Of a stretch of 8,431 bases of DNA, positions 1 to 5,900 are shown piece by piece. The DNA comes from Planctomycetota bacterium (GTDB lineage: Bacteria > Planctomycetota > UBA11346). The stretch is from positions 1 to 8,431 of the forward strand of contig JACDGQ010000110.1 in the NCBI GenBank assembly GCA_013821615.1, in the 5' to 3' direction. Both the position numbers and the translations under genes were made by a program. Numbering within the stretch: position 1 is the first letter of the stretch; every line of letters begins with the position of its first letter. The notes under the pieces were generated by a model. The model was not told the origin of the DNA. It saw only the letters and a list, made by a program, of their open reading frames with translations, and searched no databases.

Positions 1-421
1 GGTCCCGCTTGACCCGGGCCAGCGCGAACACCACGCCGCGGTCGGTGAGCTCGGCCCGCAGGTCCTCCAGCGCGCCGAGCCCGGTGCTGTCGACCTCGAC
101 GTTGGCCTCGACGTTGAGGACGAACCAGCGGACCGGCTCGGCCTGGCCGTCCACCGCGGCCAGGGCCCGGCGCCGGAAGTCCTCGGCGTTGGCGAAGAAC
201 AACGGCGAGTCGTACCGGTAGACCACCAGCCCGGGCACGGTCGTGGCCTGCGGGTAGTCGTCGACGTCGTGCATGCCGGCCAGGTCGGGGACGAAGCCCT
301 CGACCGCGTCGTGCGGGCGGGCCACCCGGTGCAGCATCTCGGCCACCGACAGGCCGACGGCCAGCAGCACGCCGTACAGGATGTCGAAGACCAGGACGCC
401 GGCCAGCGCGGCCAGCGCGAG
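1..421 (-). CDS. SulP-type anion transporter, C-terminal fragment with STAS domain (partial at both ends)
   Basis: The minus strand is open from about 421 to the left edge with no stop and reads as the C-terminus of a SulP/SLC26 sulfate or bicarbonate permease. A hydrophobic segment (LAALAGVLVFDILYGVLLAV) is the last membrane span. It is followed by the linker ARPHDAVEGFVPDLAGMHDV, the signature VVYRYDSPLFFANAEDFRRR that leads into the STAS domain, and a STAS core with VLNVEANVEVDSTGLGALEDL, where DSTG is the usual conserved loop. In this family the membrane part imports inorganic anions, usually with H+ or Na+, and the cytoplasmic STAS domain is regulatory. The wording of the linker is typical of actinobacterial homologues as I remember them. 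The protein's C-terminus lies beyond the left edge. Its upstream membrane region, which should lie to the right, is missing: at about 410-435 the sequence becomes an unrelated plus-strand hydrolase. Family assignment is firm; membership in the same genome as the rest of the window is doubtful. Confidence 0.85.
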
Positions 422-435
422 CACCACTACGGCGT
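410..435. other. Chimeric junction between transporter (minus) and hydrolase (plus)
   Basis: Left of about 410 the only sensible coding is the minus-strand SulP/STAS protein. Right of about 430 the only sensible coding is the plus-strand hydrolase. Both genes are cut inside conserved structure: the transporter loses its membrane core and the hydrolase loses its start and first strands. The join lies in a repetitive stretch (ggccagcgcg followed by gccagcgcga), the kind of short low-complexity match at which assemblers or template switching can fuse unrelated molecules. A genuine inversion or deletion is the alternative. Confidence 0.7.
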
Positions 436-1063
436 GGCGCTGGCGGCGCGCGGTTTCGTGGTGCTGTGCCCCGACCTGCCGTGCTTCGGCCAGCAGCAGG
501 CCCCGCCCGGCATGCCCGTCGACCAGCGCTGGGAGGAACTCTGCCTGTCGCGCGCCCTGGCCCACGGCAGCAGCCTGCTCAGCCTCACCCTCGACCAGTT
601 GCGCGCCGGCGTCGCGGCGCTGCTCGATTATGAGAAGACCGACGGCCTGACGGTCTCGGTCCTCGGCTACGGCATGGGCGCGCGCGCTGCGGCGTGGCTG
701 GCCTGGGTCGACCGCCGCGTCGGCGCGGTGTGGCTGCATTCAGGGCTGGGTCAGCAGGGCGTGCTGCTCAGCCACGGCCGTTTGCTGCCGCGTCATACCC
801 TGCTGCCGGGCCTGCTCGCGCTCGGACTCGACCAGGCCGACGTGGTCGCCGATCTGCTGCCGCGCCCGATCGGCATCAGCTACGGCCGCAGCGACCGCGT
901 CGCCATGCCCGAGGCGATGGAGCCGGTGCTGACCGCCGTCGCGCGCCGCCAGGTCGAACTGCCGCACGCGCGGGTGGTGGTGATGGCGGGGGATTACGAT
1001 CACCGCTTCCCGGCGGATGTGCAGCAGGCGATCGGGGATCATTTGTTGGCCTGGGTGGACTGA
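419..1063 (+). CDS. α/β-hydrolase (dienelactone hydrolase-like), N-terminus missing, nucleophile replaced by Gly
   Basis: About 214 residues are recognisable from EHHYGVALAARGFVVLCPDL (β-strand and helix before the elbow) to the TGA at 1061-1063. The pattern is that of the dienelactone hydrolase/acyl-peptidase-like α/β-hydrolases. The nucleophile elbow reads L-G-Y-G-M-G, with GGC (Gly) at 671-673 where family members carry Ser or Cys. The presumed acid (Asp at 893-895, in GRSDRV) and the base (His at 1001-1003, in YDHRFP) are present. The strand with the oxyanion-hole HG motif should lie upstream but is absent, because the sequence before about 419 is antisense to a transporter. An in-frame ATG at 269 exists, but its first 50 codons are that antisense sequence and should not be taken as the N-terminus. 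The fragment could be an intact gene cut by a misassembly, or a truncated pseudogene. Without the nucleophile, ester hydrolysis by the normal mechanism is unlikely. The substrate is unknown. Confidence 0.75.
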   Translation, partial: EHHYGVALAARGFVVLCPDLPCFGQQQAPPGMPVDQRWEELCLSRALAHGSSLLSLTLDQLRAGVAALLDYEKTDGLTVSVLGYGMGARAAAWLAWVDRRVGAVWLHSGLGQQGVLLSHGRLLPRHTLLPGLLALGLDQADVVADLLPRPIGISYGRSDRVAMPEAMEPVLTAVARRQVELPHARVVVMAGDYDHRFPADVQQAIGDHLLAWVD

Positions 1064-1110
1064 GGCGGGATTGCCTCGGTCCGGGGTCCGGAAGTCCGGA
1101 GTCCGGAAGT

Positions 1111-1127
1111 CGCGTTCAGCGAACGCG
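1111..1127. repeat. Perfect hairpin in the core of element A
   Basis: The sequence is CGCGTTC-AGC-GAACGCG: a 7-bp perfect stem with a 3-nt loop, directly next to the left arm. It is followed by CGCGCTGC rather than T residues, so it is not a classical intrinsic terminator on its own. Confidence 0.7.
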
Positions 1128-1162
1128 TACCGCGCTGCTTCGAGACTCTGATGGTGCGCATG

Positions 1163-1198
1163 TGGTCGTTTCTTTGCGCGTTTAACGCGCTGCGACCA
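1163..1198. repeat. Nested palindrome in the core of element A
   Basis: The outer stem TGGTCG (1163-1168) pairs with CGACCA (1193-1198). Inside it, GCGCGT-TTA-ACGCGC (1176-1190) forms a second hairpin. Together with the 1111-1127 hairpin this makes the spacer strongly structured, as expected for a bidirectional terminator or a palindromic repeat element. The function is inferred from position only. Confidence 0.6.
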
Positions 1199-1266
1199 TT
1201 GCCTACCGCTTTTCAGTGTCGCCTCCGACTTCCGGACTTCCGGACCCCGGACTGTGGCAATCAGAT

Positions 1267-1674
1267 TCAGCTCCCCGCCTCTGCCAGCACGTCTTCCGCC
1301 ACCAGCAGCACGGTATCCGGCAGCCGCACCATCAGCGCGATCGCGTCCGAGGGCCGGCAGTCGAGGGCGATCTCGCGGCCGTCGTCGCCGATCAGCACCA
1401 GCTGGGCGAAGAAGGTGCCGGCCTTGAGGTCGATGATGCGCACTTCGCGGCATTTGTGGCGGGTGGCGGTCATCAGCGACACGAACAGGTCGTGGGTCAG
1501 CGGGCGCTCGAAGCGTTGGCCCTTCACCGCGCGGTCGATGGCCATGGCTTCGAGCGGGCCGATGACGATCGGGATGCGGCGCGTGCCGCCTTGCTCGGTG
1601 ACGAAGATGACCTGCTGGTCGGCCTGCTCGTCGATCAGGATCTGCGACAGATAGCAGGGCTTGAGCACGCTCAT
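1267..1674 (-). CDS. Bifunctional nuclease family (BFN/DUF151) domain protein
   Basis: This 135-residue protein consists almost entirely of one BFN/DUF151 domain (PF02577 family). The visible landmarks are SDQQVIF-like ADQQVIFVTE at about 18-27, RRIPIVIGPLEAMAID at 32-47, ERPLTHDLFVSL at 56-67, and the hallmark DCRPSDAIALMVRL at 105-118. Plant and bacterial members have been reported to have DNase/RNase activity, but for most bacterial members the role is unknown. No signal peptide is visible, so it is probably cytoplasmic. The ATG at 1672-1674 is preferred because the domain begins within about ten residues and because this ATG overlaps the stop of the upstream kinase gene in an ATGA arrangement. 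The open frame extends upstream to 1854, but only as antisense-like Arg/Pro-rich sequence inside the kinase gene. Translational coupling to the kinase is likely. The gene ends 14 nt before repeat element A. Confidence 0.9.
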   Translation of the reverse strand: MSVLKPCYLSQILIDEQADQQVIFVTEQGGTRRIPIVIGPLEAMAIDRAVKGQRFERPLTHDLFVSLMTATRHKCREVRIIDLKAGTFFAQLVLIGDDGREIALDCRPSDAIALMVRLPDTVLLVAEDVLAEAGS

Positions 1675-2570
1675 GACTGCTCGCCGAGGGGGATGAGCTC
1701 GACGCCATCGAGCAGCGGTTCGATGTCTTGCGGACCGATGCGCGCCACGTCGGCGCGCGCGGCATTCGCCGCGCCCGCGGCGGCGGCGTAGCGCAGCTGG
1801 TCGGGCAGCGCGGCGCCGTTCAGGCGCGCGTGGGCCAGGCCGGCGATGTAGCAATCGCCGCTGCCCACCGGGTTGAGCTCGACGACCGTCGGCGGGATGA
1901 CCCGGTAGCGGCCATCGGGGTGGCGGACTTTGACCTCGGCGCCGCCATCGGTCAGATGCAGTTCACGGCAGGCGAGCCATTTGCGGCCCTTGCCGTATTC
2001 CTGGCGGTTGGGCTTGGCGAGCAGCGGGGGATGGGCGCCGGCGAGGGCCTCGTCCATGGCCGGTCCGTAGGCGTCGACCCAGCAGGGCACGCCAGCGGTG
2101 GCGCAGGCGTCGAGGATCTGGCGATAGAGCCCGCTGCACGTGCTGGCGTCTGGCACTGAGCCGCCCACCACCACCAGCGCGGTGCCGGTCAGCAGGCTGC
2201 GCACCTGGCGCAGCAGGGCGCCGCACTCCTCGGCGCTGATCGGTACGCCGTCCTCAAGCAGCGCGGTGGTGCCGCGCTGCGGGGCGCTGGCCTGGAAGCC
2301 GATGCGCGTGCGCGCCGCGGTCGCGGTCAGGCAGGGTTCGACGCCGTCGGCGGCGATCAGGTCGGCGATCAGGGCGCCGCCCGGGCCGCCGGCGAAGCCC
2401 GCTGCCAGCACGCGGTGGCCGTGCCGCGCCAGGACGCGCGCGACGTTCAAGCCCTTACCGCCCGCGAGCGGCGTGAAGCGCGCCACGCGCGTGACCTTGC
2501 CCAGTTCGAGACGCGCCTCGGTGAGGTGGTCGAGCAGGGGATTGGCGGTGATGGTCAGGACGGTGGCCAT
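1671..2570 (-). CDS. PfkB-family sugar/sugar-phosphate kinase (1-phosphofructokinase-like)
   Basis: This 299-residue ribokinase-fold enzyme would transfer the γ-phosphate of ATP to a sugar or sugar phosphate. The start VLTITANPLLDHL matches the TxNPxxD opening of the 1-phosphofructokinase/tagatose-6-phosphate kinase branch. Other landmarks are PLAGGKGLNVARVLARHG (34-51), VVVGGSVPD (133-141), KPNRQEY (186-192), TDGG (207-210, nucleotide-binding region) and the C-terminal NPVGSGDCYIAGL (233-245). The anion-hole G-S-G-D carries the catalytic base Asp239. The stretch between KPN and TDGG looks shorter than in the FruK proteins I know, where an extra helix is usual. The ATG at 2568-2570 puts the N-terminal strand at residue 3, as expected. 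I see no clear Shine-Dalgarno. The stop overlaps the start of the BFN gene (ATGA). No fructose PTS gene is visible nearby, so fructose-1-phosphate specificity is not supported by context. Confidence 0.92.
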   Translation of the reverse strand: MATVLTITANPLLDHLTEARLELGKVTRVARFTPLAGGKGLNVARVLARHGHRVLAAGFAGGPGGALIADLIAADGVEPCLTATAARTRIGFQASAPQRGTTALLEDGVPISAEECGALLRQVRSLLTGTALVVVGGSVPDASTCSGLYRQILDACATAGVPCWVDAYGPAMDEALAGAHPPLLAKPNRQEYGKGRKWLACRELHLTDGGAEVKVRHPDGRYRVIPPTVVELNPVGSGDCYIAGLAHARLNGAALPDQLRYAAAAGAANAARADVARIGPQDIEPLLDGVELIPLGEQS

Positions 2571-2776
2571 GTCAGGCAGTTAGGCGCTGGGCTGCGCCGG
2601 GTCAACGGCAGGGGGCGGAGCCTGCGGCAGCGGGCGGGTGTCCGCATCGCTTGCGGGCGCGCCGGTCAGATGACGCTGGCCCTGCCGCGCGGATACGGGT
2701 AGGAGCACCCTCTGCCCTGCTCGTCCTCAGACCCGCCGCGCGACCCGCCGTGGCCGAACGCCCCAGGAATCCCGCC
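2571..2776. promoter_or_regulatory. Divergent promoter region between the kinase and β-barrel genes
   Basis: These 206 nt separate two divergently transcribed genes, so promoters for both should lie here. I cannot identify convincing -35/-10 pairs. Two short inverted repeats are visible on the kinase side: GGCGC-TGGGCT-GCGCC (2583-2598), just upstream of the kinase start, and GCAGG-8 nt-CCTGC (2608-2625). Either could be a leader hairpin or an operator half-site pair, but five-base stems are common by chance in DNA this rich in GC. An AGGA box (2765-2768) eight nt before the ATG at 2777 serves the β-barrel gene. Confidence 0.4.
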
Positions 2777-3445
2777 ATGAGAGCCATCGTCACCGCCACC
2801 CTGCTCGTCGTCGCCATGGGCGCCGCTCCAGGCGTTGAGGGCCTGGTCCGCGACCTGCGCCTGAGCGTGGTGTCGGAGAGCGAGAAGAATGCATCCACCG
2901 AGTACGTCTACACCCCGGGTTTGACCTCGACGCGGGCTGCTGGCGACTCGACGGATCATGTCGGATCCAAGAAGTTCACCGGCGTCTCGATCGGCTATGC
3001 CCTGGCCGACCTGCGCGATGGGCCTGGACTCATGCTGGCTTTCGCGGGCAACTATCGTTCCGCCACGGACAGCACCAGCGGCACCGAGCTCAAGACCACC
3101 ATCTACTCGGTGACGCTCGAGGTCGGCTTGGCGTTCCCGATCACCGACTGGCTGCACCTCGAGGCCGGCCCCCTGGTCAACCTCGGCCGCGCCAGCAAGG
3201 ATGATCTCGACGTCGGCAGCAATGGCACTTTCGAGGCGCGTGGCAAGGGCACCTACCTGGCCGCCGGCGGCGCGATCGGCGCCTACGCCGCGGTGCTCGA
3301 GCACCTCGAGATCGGCCTCAGCGTCTCGCTCATCCGCCACTACATCAACTTCTCGAACCGCTTCGACGGCACCGGCGGCAGCTACGAGGCGAGCAACCGC
3401 TTCACCACCTTCGGCGGCGCGCTGTCGGTCGGATATCGGTTCTGA
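2777..3445 (+). CDS. Secreted outer-membrane β-barrel protein, function unknown
   Basis: This 222-residue protein has an N-terminal signal peptide (MRAIVTATLLVVAMGAAPG, cleavage probably near residue 18-22). The remainder is a series of alternating polar/hydrophobic strands rich in Gly and aromatic residues. It ends in ALSVGYRF, a C-terminal strand with terminal Phe, which is the usual recognition signal for BAM-mediated insertion into the outer membrane. Strand-like segments include FTGVSIGYALADL, GLMLAFAGNYRS, TIYSVTLEVGLAF, WLHLEAGPLVNLG and HLEIGLSVSLIRHYINF, suggesting about eight strands as in small OmpA/OmpX-like barrels. The ATG at 2777 is chosen over the open frame's beginning at 2651 because it gives a proper signal peptide and has AGGA at 8-nt spacing. 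No enzymatic motif is visible. The stop lies 3 nt before the left arm of repeat element B. Confidence 0.8.
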   Translation: MRAIVTATLLVVAMGAAPGVEGLVRDLRLSVVSESEKNASTEYVYTPGLTSTRAAGDSTDHVGSKKFTGVSIGYALADLRDGPGLMLAFAGNYRSATDSTSGTELKTTIYSVTLEVGLAFPITDWLHLEAGPLVNLGRASKDDLDVGSNGTFEARGKGTYLAAGGAIGAYAAVLEHLEIGLSVSLIRHYINFSNRFDGTGGSYEASNRFTTFGGALSVGYRF

Positions 3446-3517
3446 ACAGTCCGGAAGTCCGGAAGTCCGGGAGTCCGGACGTCGACAACCTTGGTTGATC
3501 GCATTGAAAGCGGAATC

Positions 3518-3556
3518 GCAGGAATTGCAGTCTTGAGGGGGACGCCCTCTGCCTGC
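3518..3556. repeat. Nested stem-loop in the core of element B
   Basis: GAGGG (3535-3539) pairs with CCCTC (3545-3549) around a 5-nt loop. GCAGG (3518-3522) can pair with CCTGC (3552-3556) outside it. The stems are short and GC-rich, and no T-tract follows on either strand. It may add to termination between the convergent genes, but chance pairing cannot be excluded. Confidence 0.4.
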
Positions 3557-3565
3557 AGTCAGCCC

Positions 3566-3586
3566 GCGCGAAGCGCGAAGCGCGAG
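3566..3586. repeat. Three 7-bp tandem units GCGCGAA/GCGCGAA/GCGCGAG
   Basis: A short exact tandem repeat lies inside the core of element B, with the third unit ending in G instead of A. It is a second example of 7-8 bp unit repetition in this spacer, which suggests slippage-prone or actively expanding sequence. Confidence 0.7.
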
Positions 3587-3657
3587 GCTCGCAACTCTGC
3601 CATCCTGAATCAATCCGGTAGTCGACGTCCGGACTTCCGGACTTCCGGACCCCGGAC

Positions 3658-5244
3658 TCAGTTGTTGTAGATGTCCGCGTTCGGCATCTGGTCGGTGAAC
3701 AGCGGCGCGTCCGGGATGATCCAGTTGGGGACCATGGCGTCGCGTTCGCGGCCTTCTGGAAGGTCGCCGGTCAGGGCCTCGCCGCTGTGCTTGTTGCTGT
3801 CCTTGGCGGTGGCCACGCTGACGCGGAAGGTCTCGCGGGCGAAAGCCACCCAGTCGGATTCGCGGCGCTCGAGGGCGTTGGCGCCGCCGCGGTCGTCCCA
3901 GCCCTTGGGCAGGGGCAGGTGGTGGCCGAGGTAGGTCTGCGCCACGGCGGCGAACACCTGATCCATGAGTTCGCGGTCGCTGCTGCGCCTGGATAGCGGT
4001 GCGGTCATCGCGTCGGGGGCGTTCTTCTCGGGCTCCATGCGCGCACGCAGCTTGGCGTCGGTGGCGCCGAGCAGGCTGGCGGGCACCCACGCGCTGGCGT
4101 ACCGCGAGTGCTCGGAGTCGATCAGGATGTAGCTGTCCGTCATCCAGGTGCCGAGCGGCAGTTCGGGATAGAGCGTGAAGCCGCGCAGGCGATCCCAGCC
4201 TGCCGCGTTGTCGTGCGGGCCCAGTTTCCGGCGGCTGGCGATGACGATGTTGTTGCGCTGGTGGGTGTCGTTGAAGCTGCCGGGGCTCTCGTTGCTCGAT
4301 AGGATTGGAAAGTTCCACACGCTGGCCAAGCCGGCGGCGCGGAAGGTGCGCACGGCGCCACCAGTGACCAGGCGCTTGTCGCCGGGCGACTGCGGGTCGC
4401 GCTCGTAGCTGCCGATGACGTTCGCCAGGACCATGCCGGACTCGTCGAGCACGGCGGCGCACTGGGCGAAGAACTCACGCGTCATCAGGTGCGGCGGGAT
4501 GGTCGAGCCCGAGGTGTAGGCGTCGAGCACGATCAGGTCGTAGGCTTTTTCGCGGGTCGCATCGTACTGCAGGTACTGGCGGGCGTCGCGCGCGACGAAG
4601 CGCAGGCGCGGGGAACCGTCGGCCAGCTTCTGCGTGGTCAGCCAGCGCATCAGCGGGTAGTGGTCCCTGACCATGTCGATGACCGCCTGGTCGATGTCGA
4701 CGACGGTGATCGCGGCTTTGGGGAAGTGGTGGGCGAGGGTGGCGATGCCGATGCCCGAGCCCAGGCCGATGACCATCACGCGCGGCGCGGCGGCGCGCCA
4801 GTCGCCGCCCGCCGCGGCCATCACCTTCTGGTTGAGCAGCACGCCCGCGGGGAACAGGCGCACGTAGGCGGAATTGCTGACCGTGCCCGGGTCGGGCAGC
4901 CAGTTGTACGGCCACATCGGGCCGGCGGGCAGCTTCGGCAGGTCTTCGGGCTTGGGCACCAGGTGGGCCAGATGCGGGTCCTTGCCGGCCAGGGCGATCA
5001 GCTCGCCCCACGACGGGTGCAGGCAGACGCCGCCCTCGACGCGGTCGAAGAAGCGCAGCTGCAGGTAGTTCTCGTCGGCGCTCGCCACCCAGGTGATGTT
5101 CGAGTACGGGCTGTCGCGGTGGTCGAGGGCGGCCTGGTCGGCGGCCTGGAAGGCGGCGCGCAGGCGGTAGGGCTCATCCTGCAGGGTGTAGCCGGTGACC
5201 GCGGCGGCGACCATCGCCGTGATGCCGATCAGCGCCGCCTTCAT
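3658..5244 (-). CDS. Spermidine/spermine synthase-fold methyltransferase-like protein with N-terminal membrane helix
   Basis: This 528-residue protein has an N-terminal hydrophobic helix (about 3-18), then DSPYSNITWV (44-53) as at the start of polyamine synthase domains. The nucleotide-binding core follows: VMVIGLGSGIGIATL (156-170, motif I), VVDID (181-185, acidic residues that hold the adenosine ribose), ARDARQYL (218-225) and YDLIVLDAYTSG (235-246). Asp241 sits where the polyamine synthases have their catalytic Asp. NNIVIASRRK (331-340) matches the last core strand. After it comes an extension of nearly 190 residues that I do not recognise. It holds two TD-motifs, WMTDSYILID (367-376) and LFTDQMPNAD (515-524), and either could be the family's C-terminal LTDDxxP element. 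Real polyamine synthesis is unproven. The start ATG overlaps the stop of the preceding membrane gene (ATGA). The stop touches repeat element B. Confidence 0.85.
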   Translation of the reverse strand: MKAALIGITAMVAAAVTGYTLQDEPYRLRAAFQAADQAALDHRDSPYSNITWVASADENYLQLRFFDRVEGGVCLHPSWGELIALAGKDPHLAHLVPKPEDLPKLPAGPMWPYNWLPDPGTVSNSAYVRLFPAGVLLNQKVMAAAGGDWRAAAPRVMVIGLGSGIGIATLAHHFPKAAITVVDIDQAVIDMVRDHYPLMRWLTTQKLADGSPRLRFVARDARQYLQYDATREKAYDLIVLDAYTSGSTIPPHLMTREFFAQCAAVLDESGMVLANVIGSYERDPQSPGDKRLVTGGAVRTFRAAGLASVWNFPILSSNESPGSFNDTHQRNNIVIASRRKLGPHDNAAGWDRLRGFTLYPELPLGTWMTDSYILIDSEHSRYASAWVPASLLGATDAKLRARMEPEKNAPDAMTAPLSRRSSDRELMDQVFAAVAQTYLGHHLPLPKGWDDRGGANALERRESDWVAFARETFRVSVATAKDSNKHSGEALTGDLPEGRERDAMVPNWIIPDAPLFTDQMPNADIYNN

Positions 5245-5900
5245 ACCGTGGTTCCGGGCACGGCGACGGCCGCCGCGGGCGCCTGGCTGGCCGCGGCCGC
5301 TGCGGGCGAGGTGGCGGCGATGGTGATCAGCAGGTGGGCGACGCCGAGCACGCCGAGGATAACACCCATCGAGAAGATGTTGGCGTTGAGGCCGACGTAC
5401 TTCAGCAGCACGTAGTCAGCGACCAGGATGCCGAGCACGTTGCCGATCGAGCCGACCGCATACAGCATGCCGGTGGTGCTGCCGACCTTGTCGGCGCCCG
5501 TGAACACCAGCTTGACCAGGATCGGCGAGACCGTGCCGAGCAGCAGCGAGGGCGGCAGGTACAGCACCAGGGCCGCGAGCAGCACGCCCCAGCGCGCGGT
5601 GTGCACGCTCTCACCGAGCGCCTCCATGAAGGGCGTGCCGTACCACGGCATCAGGCAGTAGAAGATGCCCGCGCCGATGATCAGCCAGCCGAGCGGCTGG
5701 TTGGTGCGCGCGCGGTCGGCGATGCGTCCGCCGATCACGTAGCCGATCGACAGCGACAGGATGAACACCGAGATGATCGCCGCCCACACGTCGATCGACG
5801 AACCGAAGATCGGCTGGATGAAGCGCCCGCCGAGGATCTCCAGCGCCATCATGCAGAAGCCGCAGATGATCGAGGTCAGGTAGAGGGCGGGCAGGCGCAT
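5241..5900 (-). CDS. Six-helix membrane protein, MFS-like half of a split 'MFS/spermidine synthase'
   Basis: This 219-residue integral membrane protein has six hydrophobic segments at about 5-22, 36-57, 71-84, 104-127, 143-163 and 174-194, then an Ala/Pro-rich tail. Diagnostic stretches are ICGFCMMALEILGGRFIQP, FGSSIDVWAAIISVF, SIGYVIGGRIADR, LPPSLLLGTVSPILVKL and GSTTGMLYAVGSIGNVLGIL. These match the N-terminal membrane domain that other bacteria carry fused in front of a spermidine-synthase-like domain. Here the second half is the separate next gene, which starts inside this stop codon (ATGA), so the pair probably works as one complex in the inner membrane. The ATG at 5898-5900 is chosen because the first helix follows directly. 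The open frame upstream to 6038 is Pro/Arg low-complexity sequence. Transport substrate and function are unknown in this family. Confidence 0.85.
   Translation of the reverse strand: MRLPALYLTSIICGFCMMALEILGGRFIQPIFGSSIDVWAAIISVFILSLSIGYVIGGRIADRARTNQPLGWLIIGAGIFYCLMPWYGTPFMEALGESVHTARWGVLLAALVLYLPPSLLLGTVSPILVKLVFTGADKVGSTTGMLYAVGSIGNVLGILVADYVLLKYVGLNANIFSMGVILGVLGVAHLLITIAATSPAAAAASQAPAAAVAVPGTTV

Larger units (their letters stand above)
1079..1252. repeat. Inverted-repeat element A filling the convergent spacer
   Basis: The left arm (1079-1111) is built of GTCCGGG, GTCCGGAA, GTCCGGA, GTCCGGAA, then GTC. The right arm (1226-1252) read on the minus strand is GTCCGGG, GTCCGGAA, GTCCGGAA, GTCG. 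The arms are therefore inverted copies that differ by one unit. The left arm starts 15 nt after the hydrolase stop. The right arm ends 14 nt past the stop of the minus-strand BFN gene. The core holds two further palindromes (annotated separately). A long stem-loop from the arms could terminate transcription from both sides, but no T-tract is visible. A related element lies at 3449-3657. I do not recognise it as a named repeat family. Confidence 0.85.
3449..3657. repeat. Inverted-repeat element B filling the convergent spacer
   Basis: The left arm (3449-3486) is GTCCGGAA, GTCCGGAA, GTCCGGGA, GTCCGGAC, GTCGAC. The right arm (3621-3657) read on the minus strand is GTCCGGG, GTCCGGAA, GTCCGGAA, GTCCGGAC, GTCGAC. 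The arms pair over roughly 37 nt with few mismatches, and weaker similarity continues inward (left GGTTGAT, right GGATTGAT on the opposite strand). The left arm begins 3 nt after the β-barrel stop, and the right arm touches the TGA of the minus-strand spermidine-synthase-like gene. Unit sequence, arrangement and placement match element A. The cores differ, apart from CATTGAAAGCGG at 3502-3513, which resembles CACTGAAAAGCGG on the minus strand of A (1206-1218) and lies near the corresponding arm. Confidence 0.87.

Noticed and set aside
269..418. ATG at 269 as start of the hydrolase gene
   Set aside because: The first 50 codons are exactly antisense to the conserved SulP/STAS linker. Their His/Gln/Asp-rich product has no resemblance to the start of an α/β-hydrolase.
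1079..1252. Insertion sequence or MITE with a transposase
   Set aside because: No transposase is present and no target-site duplication is evident outside the arms. A non-autonomous element remains possible, but I cannot support it from two copies.
740..1765. Long minus-strand open frame of 341 codons
   Set aside because: It runs across the hydrolase antisense, repeat element A and the BFN gene out of frame. The product is Arg/Pro/His-rich without any domain, a typical shadow in GC-rich DNA.
1671..2570. Naming the PfkB kinase fruK
   Set aside because: Family motifs fit, but there is no PTS or fructose context, and the segment before the nucleotide-binding loop is shortened, so the substrate is not established.
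3449..3657. CRISPR array
   Set aside because: The repeats are 7-8 bp units directly abutting, in inverted arms, with no 25-40 bp repeats separated by unique spacers and no cas genes.
2666..4462. Long minus-strand open frame of 598 codons
   Set aside because: It crosses the β-barrel gene antisense, repeat element B and the spermidine-synthase gene out of frame. Composition is Arg/Gly/Pro-biased and no motif is recognisable.
3658..5244. Naming the gene speE
   Set aside because: The fold matches, but the long C-terminal extension and the membrane partner place it in the poorly understood membrane-linked family rather than classical spermidine synthase.
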